Below, one piece after another: positions 28,246-40,716 of a DNA stretch of 64,000 nt. Under the pieces are notes generated by a model. The model was not told the DNA's origin and searched no databases. It worked only from the letters and a program-made list of their open reading frames with translations. This DNA is from Cytidiella melzeri. Its lineage: Eukaryota; Basidiomycota; Agaricomycetes; Polyporales; Irpicaceae. How positions within the stretch are numbered: the first letter of the stretch is position 1; each line of letters begins with the position of its first letter. A program made the translations under genes and the position numbers. Where the stretch lies: contig JABYQR010000080.1 in assembly GCA_022592445.1 (NCBI GenBank), forward strand, positions 79,016 to 143,015, given 5' to 3'.

Positions 28246-30337
28246 ATGCTCAGAGCTACTAGCACGAAACACGGTCTTCGTCTTAAGGCAGCCCGCTTCC
28301 TGCATGTGACCCCGAGACGGAGAAGAGAGCTGTTCGATCCGAAAACTGTGGAGAGGGTGGAGGACGAGGTCGACGTCTGTATTGTCGGTGGCGGACCAGC
28401 TGGGATCAGCGCTGCCATCAGGCTGAAGCAGCTGGAGCAGGAGAAGGGTAGGGAGGTGCGTGTTGTAGTGCTCGAGAAGGGCCCTGAAGTCGGTATGTTG
28501 TGCACGCTCTGTTCTCCATACGGCTATGAACGAAATCTTTTAGGCTCTCATATACTCTCAGGAGCGGTCATAGAGCCTAGAGCCTTGAATGAACTTTTGC
28601 CCGACTGGCAATCGCGTGAGGCACATCCTCTCACCCAACCAGCAGGCAAGAGCTCTATGCGCTTCCTCACAAAGTCGGCAGCTATACCCATACCCCATCC
28701 ACCGCAAATGGGCAACAAAGGGAACTACATTGTCTCCCTTTCCAGGGTGACAGCGTGGCTAGCATCAATTGCTGAGGAGATGGGTGTCGAGATATACCCT
28801 GGCTTCGCGGGTGCAGGGCTCGTCTACGGCAAGAACGGTGTACTCGGAGTGCGCACGAATGAGGTTGGACTGGATAGGGAAGGCCGCATGAAGGAGTCCT
28901 TTGAGCCTGGGATGGAATTTCGCGCGAAGGTTACGTTGCTCGGAGAAGGCGCACATGGGTCTCTATCGAAGGAGGCAATTCGTCGGTTTGGCCTCAGGGA
29001 TGGTAAAGACCCACAGACTTATGGTATCGGCGTGAAGGAGGTGTGGAGGGTAGATCCGAGTCAGCATCGTCCGGGAGAAATTGTCCACACGATGGGCTGG
29101 CCCTTGGACTGGCGAACGTATGGCGGTGGATGGATCTATCATATGGATGAAGGATTGGTTTCCCTAGGGATTGTCATCGGCCTCGACTATGCGAATCCGT
29201 ACCTGAGTCCTTACAGAGAGTTCCAGGTACGCATAGGGCTACTTTCTCATGGTGTCAGATCTCAACAGCAATATGCCAAATATAGCGCATGAAGCATCAT
29301 CCGTATGTCAAGGGACTTCTATCAGGAGAGTCGACGCGCATAGCATACGGCGCGAGAACCCTAAATGAAGGGGGATTTCAATCTGTTCCGAAGCTTCATT
29401 TCCCAGGAGGAGCGCTGATAGGATGTTCAGCGGGCTTTGTCAACGTCGCCAAAATCAAAGGGACACACAATGCGATGAAGAGCGGCATGCTAGCTGCCGA
29501 AGCAGCATTCGATGCCATCGAAGCTGCCTCTGATGAACCTACGGATATGAGCAAGTACGAGGAGAACCTTAAGAACAGCTGGGTCTGGTCGGATTTGCAC
29601 GAGGTGCGGAATTTGCGGCCATCGTTCAACACGCGCCTAGGCCTATGGGGTGGGATAGCATACTCTGGCCTGGATTCTTTGTTTCTCAAAGGAAGAACGC
29701 CGTGGACATTCAGGAATACAACTGGCGCCAGCGACGCAGCTCATACAAAGCGCGCAAGCGAATGTCAACCAATAGATTACCCATCCTTTCAGCCTCCTTT
29801 GTCTACGGATCTGCTTACCAGCTTAGCGCTAACTGGTACGAACCATGCCGAAGATCAACCTGTCCACTTGCGGGTCAGACAATACTCGAAGCAGAACACG
29901 GCAGGGAAAGAGGGCGAGAGACCCAGTTTAGAACAGGAAGAAGAGTACACCGAAGATAAAGCCAGCAGGCGACAACACGTTAAGCTCAACGTCGGCGAGT
30001 ATGCTGGTTTGCTTGGTCGTGCTTGTCCAGCGCAGGTATACGAATATGTAGACGACGAAGCCAGTCAAGGTGAAGGCGGTGAAGGATGGGGAGGCAAGAA
30101 ACTCGTCATTAACTCTCAGGTGAAGACCCAGTGGTGGAGCTATTGAGTCCTCTTCAGCTGACGGTTGTTTCGCCTCTGTAGAATTGCATCCATTGTAAGC
30201 TTTGCGACATTAAAGTTCCGACACAGGACATCACTTGGACTGTCCCTGAGGGCGGTGGAGGACCCAAGTACAGTACGTACCAGTGTTCAACTCTTCCTCT
30301 TCTCATGAACTTACCGCTGTCCGTAGCTATCACTTAA
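28246..30337 (+). CDS. ETFDH: Electron transfer flavoprotein-ubiquinone oxidoreductase
   Basis: The inner-membrane mitochondrial enzyme that passes electrons from ETF to ubiquinone. Five exons (28246-28492, 28544-29226, 29286-30119, 30182-30272, 30327-30337) join in frame to 621 residues, the normal family length. The N-terminus is Arg-rich and suits a mitochondrial presequence. The FAD-binding motif is '[14 protein letters not shown]'. Family blocks follow: '[19 protein letters not shown]', '[10 protein letters not shown]', '[19 protein letters not shown]' and the C-terminal 4Fe-4S segment (a Cys in [13 protein letters not shown] plus [13 protein letters not shown]). The C-terminus [12 protein letters not shown] also fits. 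Starts at 28117 or via a 5' intron are possible; 28246 is the conservative choice. Confidence 0.92.
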
Positions 30338-31252
30338 TTTATCTATCGTGGTACCGCATCGAATACGTGTTAATTCAATCCGCTAAGGCGTTACACTTCT
30401 ATACGAGCTGGTGATATCTCACAGCTCATGAGGTTTCTTTTGTGCTTTGTCGCGCAGACTTTTGAGCGCTTTTGACAAGGCTGTGTGTGAATTATCATCT
30501 AACTATGAAAAGCAGAAGGTCGACCGCAAAATCCGGAGGAGCTTCGCAGATGGTGGTCTCGTAATCATCCATCATCTTAGGTACACCCCGTGATCTTTGA
30601 TTTATAATTGCTAAAGATGTTAATGCGCTGCGCCTTGCATTGATGAATCATAATCTTACGGAACATAGGTTTAATCTTTATCGGCAAGCATCTTATGTAC
30701 GTTCTGCATCTCTTCTCTGCCTTACAATCTTTTGAGCAGCATTATTCTTTACCCCTTATATCAGCCAGGATGAACGGTTCTCCAAGGTGTTAGCGTCTCT
30801 TGCAAACATTGGCAGACAAACATGGGAGGTGGTCCAACCGCGGCAAGTTTTTATGCTAGTTGCTACTCCTTTGGAACGGTTGTACTGACGGTTGCTCATC
30901 ACTCCATTCTAGCTGTTGTCAATAATTGCTCGGGATCACTGCAGTTCAATGATCTACGCCTCTACCTGGCTGTCCTCTTCTCAAGCACTAGGCGCGTCTC
31001 TTCATGCTGATTTGGCTCACTATCTGTAGGAGCGACTACCCCAAGTTCACGCCAGAGAAGCGCCCCTGAACCTGATCCCAACGCAGTCGCGGGTGCAGAG
31101 ACAATCAGCATTGATGCACAGGCCGGTTCTTGCTATCATGTACAAGCCCGGTACTAACATTTTGCTGGCAGATTCGCCCCGCCCATCGAGCAGTATAATC
31201 AAGCTACTTCGTGCTCTAAGCAGCGACTCAATCTAGTACATTTCTTTACACT
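30338..31252. other. Intergenic region, about 0.9 kb
   Basis: No gene recognised on either strand. Short frames only; no homology or repeat noticed. Presumably holds the promoter of the plus-strand gene at 31253. Confidence 0.5.
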
Positions 31253-33626
31253 ATGGGGGGAGCCCAATACCAGCTCGCCAGACTGTTTACTTCCATCACT
31301 TTCTTCGTGAACATCTTCCTCCATGCTCTCCTAGCCGCCGCTTTCTCTATCCTCGTCGCCTTTGCCATCCATAAAAGACCTATCGGAAAGCTGAGCGACG
31401 GACTCATACCAGAATTGCTCTCGCTCAAGTTTATCGTGTTGCCAAGCTTGGTTTTGAAAGTATGGCGGAGGTGGTTTCACTTGCCTAACGCTATCTCACA
31501 TGTATCACGCTACGCTTTACTAGGTATACGGAGCTGCGCTGTTGTATTTCACCCAAGACCTGGCACTGCACCGAGAGTCACTAGTCCCACAACGCTTGAC
31601 TAATATCCACGACAAGACTATGGCTTGGTTAGGGGAAGGCAAAGCCGCTGGCGCGTTGGCCAAACAGACATCGTTCAAAGGCAATACGTTGTGGCGTGTG
31701 GGCTGCACCCTACTCTGTCTTGTGCTCCTCGCCGTTATCAACGCAAGCGCTGCATCTCTTCTCACATATGCCTGGGTTGCTGGTGACCCGACCTATTTGC
31801 CTCTCACACAGTATCTCACCGTTGGGACTGTTGCAAAGTAAGCCGTATCCTGTTGCACTACTTTCAGTTTGCTATTCTCGGGTGTAGCTAAACTTCTTTG
31901 ACTGTAGTGTCACGGAGGCGTATCCGATCCTCAGTATTCTTCCTGTAATGGACATTTGGGAACTAGCCACCGTCACTGGTGTTTGGAATAATGTCGTGTT
32001 TGATTCCGTCCTTTTCCAGGAGACAACCGTGCCAAATGTAGCGGCTGTGCAATTTATTGTCAACCGCCAAACCCTACCAAATGCGTACCAGTCAGGGCCC
32101 ATCAAGGTAAACCAGAGCACAAGCACAATTACGTATCCTTTCCATGTGGATGGCACTCTACAAGACGCGGAGTTCAGTCTCGGTATGTCAAGTGTCGATA
32201 GTCCGCTGTCCCACTGTACTGAACGGCTTGAGACAGCGAACCAGATGCTCAACATTGTTTCCGTCAACCCGAAAAACAGCGACTCACCCTCATCGCCTAT
32301 CCTTGTAGTCGCATCGACGATTGAAATCGATGACTCACAAGGCAGAGCTCAATCCAGATCTCAACTAGATCCTCCTTTAGCGACTCCTGGTTGTGCTATG
32401 CCAAATTGCTGTGAGTGCATGACGTTGTCAGCATGGATCGCCACTCCTTTGCTGAATCGTACATTGACACCTAGTATCGTAGTCCGAAGTCCAGGTTCTA
32501 GCCTGTAACATCATGCTGACGGATCGTAGAATTGCCGTTGACGCCTCGCAGGGTGTCCCAGAGAATGGGAATGACCTGCTTGTGCTGAACGACACTTGGA
32601 CAGAGTGGGATAGACTGCCAACGCCGGGAGGCCTTTTAGAGATGACGGTATGTTCAACACACTGCACATCTAGAAACTTGTTCCGAGTCATCTTTAGTTT
32701 CGTGTCGACAGCTCGGAGCGTTCGCGGGCAATTCTCCTTCAAGCAACGTGCAATACAATGTAGCACTTCTCAACAATAGTGCAACGGGCAGTCTCAAATT
32801 GTCGCTGCTAGAAGAGTAAGTGGCTGTTGGACATTCTCTTATGCGCGGGGCGGAACATTGATATAAGTGCACAGTGCTGTTATGGACGATTTGACGGTTG
32901 CGGACATAGTCGACCCCTACTCATCTATATACCTGTATGATCTCAATTTGTCACTCGGCACGGCTCTGGAATTGGTGTATTGAAGGAGTAAGCCGCTTAT
33001 GCTCATTATTTTTTCCTGCTACCAATGCTCAGTTTACTCTCAGTGACTAATGACTTGAACGCAACAGCAACGCCATTGCCACAGAACTTGCAGGCGCAAT
33101 CTTCTTCATCTGGTAGCCAAAAACCTCCCCGCGATGGCTACCAGGTTGGCGTGAATGCCGCTATATCTATCTAACACTCAACTTGGGATTGAAAGTTTCG
33201 TGGTCTGTGCCAAATTGGATCAACCATGGTAAGCGCGTATAGTGTGTTCATTGCTTCCCAAGAACCTCATGTGTTCTTTTTCAGCCATTTGTAGCACTTG
33301 GCTCCCTCCTGTTGTTGATTCATGCCATCATCCTCACCTGGCCAGCACCTGACTCCAAGACTACGAATCTTGAGATTCCTAAAGGTGTCGGTGTGCTGCA
33401 GATATTCTGGCGAGCAGGGAAGATCCGATCGCGAGTACCCCGAATCCCCGCCGCAGCTGGGCAGGCTGGTTTTACACTGGCTGCTGAAGAGCTTGTCAAG
33501 CGTACTCAGACTCCCGACATGCCTAGCCTTCGCGTCATCGGTATGGACATAGAGGTCCTAGTCGACGAGGCGAAAGACGGTCCAACCGACTCTGTGCCCT
33601 CGCTTTTGATCAATAAAGAAGCTTAG
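31253..33626 (+). CDS. Multi-exon membrane protein with lumenal ectodomain, unknown function
   Basis: Starts MGGAQYQLARLFTSITFFVN with a hydrophobic helix ('FLHALLAAAFSILVAFAIHK'). Clear exons are 31253-31459, 31524-31837 and 31908 to about 32400; then a piece ending at 32647, 32712-32815, one starting at 32875, and a last exon from about 33285 to TAG 33624-33626. A second helix is 'LLCLVLLAVINASAASLLTY', and a last one is 'FVALGSLLLLIHAIILTW'. Between them is an ectodomain with N-glycosylation-type sites (NQST, NDT, NNS) and the run 'FAGNSPSSNVQYNVALLNNS'. This layout resembles lineage-specific agaricomycete membrane proteins. Joins between 32400-32520 and 32950-33285 were not resolved. Confidence 0.65.
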
Positions 33627-34188
33627 TTGAAAGGCCATTTTGCTAAGCTGGGACAATGGAAGTTGACAATTCACTCGAAAGGCTGATTTTGCTTGTGCTG
33701 GGCCGTCGAATCTGTATCTATGCGTTTCCGTATGATAACTGGTGAAGGACATGTTATTGCGAAGATAGTAACTTTGTCTTGAAGATGCGATTTCGAGTGC
33801 ATTTTGAAAGGGAACAAATGTACTGGTTCATGTTGTCACTACGTCTATGGACAAATACTATGTCGACTTCCGAGAGTGATGATGCTGACGACGGGTAAAG
33901 AAGAGAAACTCTTTGTTGAGAACGTCACGATTGATTCCGAGACCTGCCTCCGACCGTGCAATCATCGACAGGAACAATGATTCTGTAAACAATCTTAGCG
34001 GCGGCGATGAACTTTCGTCGAGTTTTCATCGGCCAGAAGATCCTACATCGTGCATTGGGAACCATTGCCTAGATACTATACGCTCTAATCTAAAGTTGGT
34101 ATGTAAGACCATTCCGTGCGGAGTATCATCAAGACACTATGCGGTGGGTATCGTTCTTAGATGGTCTGACAGCGTAAGTTTGAAATCT
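33627..34188. other. Convergent intergenic region
   Basis: Lies between the stops of a plus-strand and a minus-strand gene. It should hold both 3' ends; no other feature seen. Confidence 0.5.
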
Positions 34189-35544
34189 TTAATCCGCAGC
34201 ACTCCTGGTGCGTTTTGTGGAAGGCAATTCACCCTTGCCCTCTTCGATGTCTTCCAAAGGAACTTGATTATATGAGGACTGCTGAGCCTCCGATTCTTTA
34301 TGTTTGACCCAGGTGTAGAATACGGAGCCTCCTAAAATGATTGCGATGGATGAAGCACGGCCACTGGTAGAGCGGATGAGCGGATTATTCTCCACATGAT
34401 TATAGTGTTGTACGTACGTGCTGATCACGTCTTTGAAAAGCTTCACTCCCAGAAGAGATGCGGCAACTCCACGCACAGCCGATGAAACCATGTGAGTGAT
34501 GGGGGAGGTAATTTTAATCGAAAGCAAGCTTGCAATGCTCATCAGGAAGCCGAGAGCACCCTTTGTGAATGTCATTAAACGTCAAGCCCGAAGATATAAC
34601 ATACAATACGTACAGTGATCATAGAACCCCAAAGGAAGGTCGACAGCGAATCGTCGACTATGCTGCCGAAGAGTAGTTTAGACACGCCCGGACCCTCACC
34701 AACCAAAAGCAGGATCGGAAGGAGCAAGATGGTGCTGTACAGGTTCGTGTACCAGGACAAGTGCAGCGCGCTGCCCTTAACGACCTCAAGGCTTTTCTTG
34801 ATGACCACAGAGTGAATTGCGGTGATCATGGAGCTTGCAATACCAAAAGAGACGCCAACGAGTGAAACCGAAGTGCCGTCGAGAAAAACGCCTACGAAAA
34901 ATCCGAGGGTTACGAGGGAGCACGCAAAAAGGGCAAGGAAGGACGGGCGGGACTGCAGGAATACGTAGGAAGTTGCGACGGTAAAAGGAAGGACCAATCC
35001 TCGTGCCACCTGATAGAAAGAGGCGTCTACGAATTTGAGGGTATAGTTGCTGAAGCTACGGGGGACTGAGAACAACACATATGTCCTGAGAATATGTCCG
35101 CGTACCTCAAACCCAAAACGTTCAGCCCAATCATGGGGATAAGCCCCTTCACAACCTGTAGATTGAACTCCAAGGGGAGCTGCAGCAAACCAGAAACATG
35201 TGCAGCTAGGAAAAGGACTACTGCAATAGCCAGCTGCGTGCATAGAAAGAATAAGGGAACGTCGGTGTTGTTGAGCACCCATTTGTTCCTATACACCTGC
35301 GATTCAGGGGAATGGGTGCAGTATACTAACGACCGACTTACGCCACGACCATCTGTGAGGTGCATCAGAAAGTAATATCTAGCATAGTGTACGAGGAACT
35401 CACCGCTAGAGCGGCCACCAAATAGAACAACACGGTGCCAGTCTGTTCGTTATGTCTGTCTGTTTACCTGAGTGCAACATGTCTGGTAGCAAACGGGCTT
35501 ACCACGGCGACCCTCGAGTGAGCAGCTGGTGGTGGGGGAGCCAT
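34189..35544 (-). CDS. Nucleotide-sugar/triose-phosphate-type transporter (DMT superfamily, GDP-fucose transporter-like)
   Basis: A Golgi-type antiporter of the SLC35/TPT family, about ten transmembrane helices. From the ATG at 35544 the N-terminus reads MAPPPPAAHSRVAV. Later blocks are 'VYRNKWVLNNTDVPLFFLCT', 'LIPMIGLNVLGLSNYTLKFV' (across an intron), 'DASFYQVARGLVLPFTVATS', 'SYVFLQSRPSF', 'GIASSMITAIHSVVIKKSLE', 'HLSWYTNLYSTILLLPILLL' and 'GALGFLMSIASLLSIKITSP'. The tail is polar and Lys-rich, suggesting a cytosolic C-terminus. Closest in pattern to the SLC35C GDP-fucose transporter group, but substrate cannot be read from sequence. At least five exons; the small second and third exons around 35350-35450 were not joined cleanly. 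It diverges from the sucrose symporter gene at 35913. Confidence 0.8.
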
Positions 35545-35684
35545 GTTGTAGTCCAGAGATCTATGTCGTGTCCTTTACAATTGACTGCAGGGTACCTAGG
35601 GTGATGGTGAGTTGAAAGAGAAAATGTGCGTACAGCAGACAACTTCAGCAATGAAGCGCTGGTCGTCTTTAGCACGCGAATAAA

Positions 35685-35704
35685 GGCGCATCAATTGATG
35701 CGCC
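35685..35704. promoter_or_regulatory. Perfect 20-bp palindrome in a divergent promoter
   Basis: GGCGCATCAATTGATGCGCC lies midway in the 368-bp gap between the two divergent transporter genes (start codons at 35544, minus, and 35913, plus). A perfect palindrome is a plausible site for a dimeric regulator such as a zinc-cluster, bZIP or homeodomain protein; the factor is unknown. Confidence 0.45.
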
Positions 35705-35912
35705 GTATATGACGCGCGCTATGCAGTGCGAGAGCGCCTGGCCACCTAAAACAACTTAGTACACGTTTAGCTCGACACGAACCTACTAGACTCTCTTTTC
35801 TCGAGTATTCCTCACTACTTACACGAAGACCTGGTGGCCTACAACATCGCGTCTTCTCTCGCTGTATGAGAGACTACCACACCCGGTAAACTACAAACAT
35901 TGAGAGCCACTT

Positions 35913-38494
35913 ATGACTGGCGGCGGCTTTGTGGGACTACCTGTAGCTGAAGATGGCGGAACTCGAGAGGACGACTCTCAACTCGTTGGAATCTCCAAGA
36001 TACTAGGGCCTCGTTGGGTACAGCTCCCAGCCATAACCGTAGGACTGCTTGGTGTGCAGGTGCTATGGTCCGTAGAGATGTCTTACGGTGCGTCTTCCTT
36101 GAAAGTCTAAGGAGATTCGTGTTGAAATGCCCGATACCTTAGGAACGCCATACCTGCTATCACTAGGTCTCACCAAATCTGCCGTTGCAATGGTGTTCTT
36201 GGCGGGACCTATCTCAGGGCTGGTAGTACAACCACTCATCGGTATGAACCCTTCGCTCCTCGTTGCGCCGTTTCTCTGTAATGCTCTTCAGGTGTACTTG
36301 CCGACAACTCGAAATCTCGCTTCGGTCGACGAAGACCGTACATGCTTGCTGGCGCCTTTATTTGCATCAGTGCCATGCTGCTATTGGGATTCACTCGTCC
36401 TTTTGCCTCAATATTTACATCATCAGGTTCCAGAGCTGTGCGTGATACATTGTATTGGTTTGCAGGCGGTGGATGCTAATACCCACTACGCTAGAATGAC
36501 GTACTAACAATATGCCTTGCGATACTGGCCATTTTTGGCATCGACTTCTCGATAAACGCAGGTAGGTTTGTGGGTGCCTGATCCATGCAATGTCTCATCT
36601 TCTGAACAGTACAGGCCGTTGATCGTGCCTTATTGGTGGACATACTTCCTCCACAAGACCAGCCTGACGGCAATGCTTGGGCAGCGAGAATGCTAGGCGT
36701 TGGCAGTGTCGCCGGATACTTTGTGTAAGCTTATGCTTGGACTTGGCATTGACGATCCGTTCATCGACGTCATAGCGGCAATGTTGATATGACGAAGGTC
36801 TTCCCCTTCCTTGGAAACACTGAGTTGGAGGTATTGGCTGTTGTAGGCTCTTTTCTACTGATCGCTACCCATTTAGCCACTGCCGCAAGCGTTAAGGAGA
36901 AGGTCGTGGTGTCTTCAGGGTGTGTTCAGATAGTTATATTGCGCCCGGACGATATTCTAACGTACACAAGGGCTGGTAACAAAGGTCTCATGACGGAGAT
37001 GAAGGAGATATGGGTCAATGCCCGCACACTCCCTCCCACAATCCTCCAAATTGTAAGTCGTATCATCATCCCCACTTAGCAAATCCTAATCCCTGCGTTG
37101 CAGTGCTTTATACAATTCTTGTATGTTTCCTTCTTCCTCGCTGAAAAATCGACTAATCGCATGTTTGTCAGTGCTTGGCTCGGCTGGTTTCCCCTTCTGT
37201 TCAATACTACCGAGTTCATTGCGGAACTCCACAGACGCTCACATCCCGAGATGGACGTAGAGGCTGCGCTGGCAGAGGGCACCCGCCTTGGATCTCGCGC
37301 GATGTTCTACAATGCTATTCTGAGTTTGATTGCCAGTATCATCCTACCGTTCTTTGTGGCTGAATCCGGGAGCCGACGCAGGATGCAAGAAAGGCTCTCA
37401 TCTGCGCCACCTAGTCTTTGGGTTAGAGGATTCAGGAAGCTGAAAGTAAACCTTGCGTCGTTGTGGGCTGCATCTCACCTCATATTTGCTGCGTGCATGT
37501 TCGCGACTTTGTAAGTAGACCCAGCCGTGTTGAAACTATGATGATGATTACAGTTTCATCGCATAGCTTCTACTCAGGTGTTTTCGGCGCAACCTTCTTC
37601 ACCACTATGGCAGGCTTTTCGTGGGCCATTACACAATGGGCCCCCTTTGCTTTGGTATGTAACCGTAGTAACCTGTCTGATGTCTGGAAGCTCACGCTTA
37701 AATTGTACCAGCTTGCCGATGCTATCTTATCAGACGAAGACGAAGAGGACGCCTCTTCAATCCTTCTCGATGATACGCGTTCACGCCGTGTCTCCCAGGT
37801 GGGAGCTGAAAGTCAGGATCCAGAACGACAGCTATTAGTGGGGAATCATCAGGAAGAAGAAGAAGAAAATCTTGCAGACGAAGTTCGGTCGTTTGGGTCT
37901 TCTGCATCAATGGACGAAGATCAACACCCACTGAAGACTGGATCAGAATCCCTCATGCACGATGAATCAGCACGGACGAGCCACCTAGACGTCCGCGATG
38001 CAGGAGCGCCAGGTAGCAGTTATGCGGAGAATAGCGGAGCTGACAGGAAGCTGAAGGATGGCAACTTGGCTGCGAAAGCTGGCATCATACTGGTCCGTTT
38101 CAGTCCCTTTTGAATCGTGAATGTTACTGAGATGGGCTTGTTCGCTTACACAGGGCATACATAACGTGTTCATCGTCATACCACAGTTCGTAATAACTGG
38201 CATTTCATCTGTCATTTTTGCCATCGCAGGTGCGGGAGAGATACCGGGGGTCCCTCCGGAAAGTGGGAACTCGACAAGACCAGACCTCGCAGTAAGAGAA
38301 GCTCGCGGGCCGTCCGGAGGAGGACCGAATTCTTACGCTTATGTCTTCCGGTAAGTCGGCCTCATTTGTAAACTCCTTATGCAGAATATATGCTGAGGTT
38401 GTTCTACAACAGTCTTGGAGGCATCTCTGCAATTGTGGCTTTCGTACTGACCATTAGACTCGCGCGACATATAAAGCGCACTGCCTTACCTTAA
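35913..38494 (+). CDS. Sucrose/alpha-glucoside H+ symporter (GPH/SUT family)
   Basis: A twelve-helix plasma-membrane symporter of the glycoside-pentoside-hexuronide group, like plant SUT and fission yeast Sut1. About ten exons with 50-70 bp introns. Clear blocks after splicing are 'LPAITVGLLGVQVLWSVEMS', 'TPYLLSLGLTKSAVAMVFLA', 'GPISGLVVQPLIG', the loop signature GVLADNSKSRFGRRRPYM, 'VDRALLVDILPP', 'NAWAARMLGVGSVAGYFV', 'SWAITQWAPFAL' and 'QGVFGATFF'-like ends near 37590. A long acidic cytosolic loop (37725-38080, DEDEEDASS onward) sits between late helices, longer than in plant SUTs. The tail RLARHIKRTALP ends at TAA 38492-38494. Likely imports host or free disaccharide with protons; exact sugar not determinable. 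Confidence 0.87.
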
Positions 38495-38657
38495 TTGTCA
38501 TTTTCCTCCTTCCCTGCCGTCATATCTTTCTAGTACTTGATTTTACCTTACCTGGAGCCGTCTTTGTATCTTTCAGAACCGCTGTGTTGCATGTCATATC
38601 GTAAATCGCTGTCGAAACCACATCGTTTATAGCTGCCTTGACCGTCAGAAACTGTAC

Positions 38658-40312
38658 CTAAAATACCGTGCCATCGCTGTCAATGTCGATAGGTGGACCG
38701 CCAGTTTCAGGACGTTTCAGTTTCGCTATCTCTCGACCGCCCTTCCACGTTGCGCTCTCCAACACCTGGGCGAGTGTGAGTTGTTCTCTGGTGAGCCCGA
38801 GTTTGGTGCGGATAAGGTCTGCGATGCGATCCCTGTCGAACAAACGGATTAATAGCGATTCTGTGCGGCTCACTACATGAAGGTTAACATACAGTTCGAT
38901 GACAGTCATCGCTCTCCATTCAACAATCGCAGAATGAGAAGGTATCAGACGAGGGATGGTCGATTGGGGTCCAGGGTATGCGGATGGCGGTAGTGCACCG
39001 GGTTTGAGAGTAAGTACACCCAGATCGACGAGCAATCCACCTGCGTATAACCGGTTCAATAAGAAGCAGCGACACATTGATTACTGCGGCCTACCATTGC
39101 GGTACTCGGGCAAACCAGTCATATCCTCGACGCCGTCAAATTTCCAGCCCAAGATCTTCTGCAGAGGCTCGAGAAGGCTGTACGTAATCCATCCGGTGAG
39201 TTTGTGGAACGGTACAAGCGCGTCGGTATCATTGAGAGCGTCTGGTTTGAGGGCATCGCAAGGCCAGACGTCGCCGAGTGGAATGCCGCCGAGTTTCAAC
39301 CGAGCTGGCCATATGGGTGCGAGGCCTTCCATGAGTACTGCCCATAATGAGGCGATGGGTACGAGCCGTGTCGAGCCTTCGACTATTGACTCTGACTCAA
39401 GAAAGTCTGCAATGCTGTTGAAATTGTGGTGTGGAGGTGAAGGTGATTGGGGCTTACCGACAAGACCGCCCGGCCGTGCGCTCGAGCCGAAAAAAGTTGG
39501 GTTTGTCTTTAGGGCTGTACTGAGATTTTGAAGGAGCGATGTTCTACCTTCGATGCCGACCATCGGGTTCTCTGCGGTAACTTGCATAGCAGCAGCTGTC
39601 TTCTCGTGCGATACTCGAGCAAGGCCTTCTGCTATTGACCATGTCGATGCCTCAATATCTACCAGAAAAGCACGCTATAAAGAACGTACCATCCGCCTGA
39701 TAGGGATTTGAGCTATCACTCGAAAAGAAACCTTCCTCGAACATCACAAAGCTTGCAACACCCAAACCTTCTGACCGGCTGAACGACTGACCAGAAGCTG
39801 AATCACGGTAGGACCAGGTATTACCTGCGCCTGCGTCAAGCAGCACCGAGACCAGGAATAGGTCGATGAGACGGCGGGCGATCTCCTTCTCTGAAGGAGG
39901 TTTGGCAGAAGCTTTCCACTGCTCAATCAGAGGTTCGACACGGGGACGTCCTGCGTCTAGATGTCTCCATCGGCCATGAGGTGGAATCTTGGGAGCGCAC
40001 GATTAGACTGTGATGGCCATTCTCTCAAGGGTACTCTGAACGCACGGTTGCAAAGTTCGTCCCGAAATCTCGCTAACAAGACCGACTACATAGTCAACAC
40101 CGACCTGATACTTCAGCGACAAAGTCAATACGTACTGTAATGATATCGATGCAGAAAGTTGCCACTGTGTCCTCCTTCTCTGGATGATACTCGAAATACT
40201 GCAACTTGCCTTGCTTTGCTAATGCGTGCACCCGGGAGCATCTTTCTCGAATCGCAGGCAATGTACGTAGGTACGACGCGGTCTGCTCAGCCGTAAAGTC
40301 CCCGATATTCAT
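38658..40312 (-). CDS. URC4: URC4/DUF1688 family protein (uracil catabolism)
   Basis: A fungal/bacterial DUF1688 protein, required with URC1 for the non-reductive uracil breakdown pathway of Lachancea kluyveri; its biochemical step is not known. Start at ATG 40312: 'YLRTLPAIRERCSRVHALAK' and 'QGKLQYFEYHPEK' match the family N-terminus. Further blocks are IPPHGRWRHLDAG, 'IARRLIDLFLVSVLLDAGAG', 'NTWSYRDSASGQSFSRSEGL', 'NPMVGIEGRTSLLQNLSTAL', 'FHKLTGWITYSLLEPLQKIL', 'LPEYRNGGLLVDLGVL' (across an intron at about 39020-39090) and 'HSAIVEWRAMTVIELY'. C-terminus IDIDSDGTVF. The joins near 39990-40140 are unresolved, with a probable acceptor directly before the IPPHG codons. Confidence 0.85.
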
Positions 40313-40716
40313 GATGGTCTCGGACGTAGCTTAGTAGATGAGAGCTAGGGATTGTCTTCAACGCTTTTGCAAAGTTGGTCTGGACAACATTGCGCGGGAT
40401 TGATGATTGCAGGAGATTAGGATGTGACAGCTCATCGCGTGACGTCACAAATTACAATACACGCGCTCCCGTGCTTTTGCCACAACCACCGTGACCGGCT
40501 TTTGAATCTGGAGGTAAGCTTCAATGCGTTAGGTAACCATGAACGTCTCTTGAAGATGACCCAAGGCATACTTGTCGGTTTGCGGCACATAGTATGCCAT
40601 ACTTTCCCGGCTTTTACTGCAACTGCTGTGATGTTGCGGTCGTTTGTAAATTGTACTTGAATGACTCATATGCTACCCAGACAGCGCACGTCTTGACAAG
40701 CAGAAACGCGACCAAC
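40313..40716. other. Divergent intergenic region
   Basis: Promoter space between the minus-strand URC4 gene and the plus-strand BTB gene at 40717. No other feature recognised. Confidence 0.5.
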
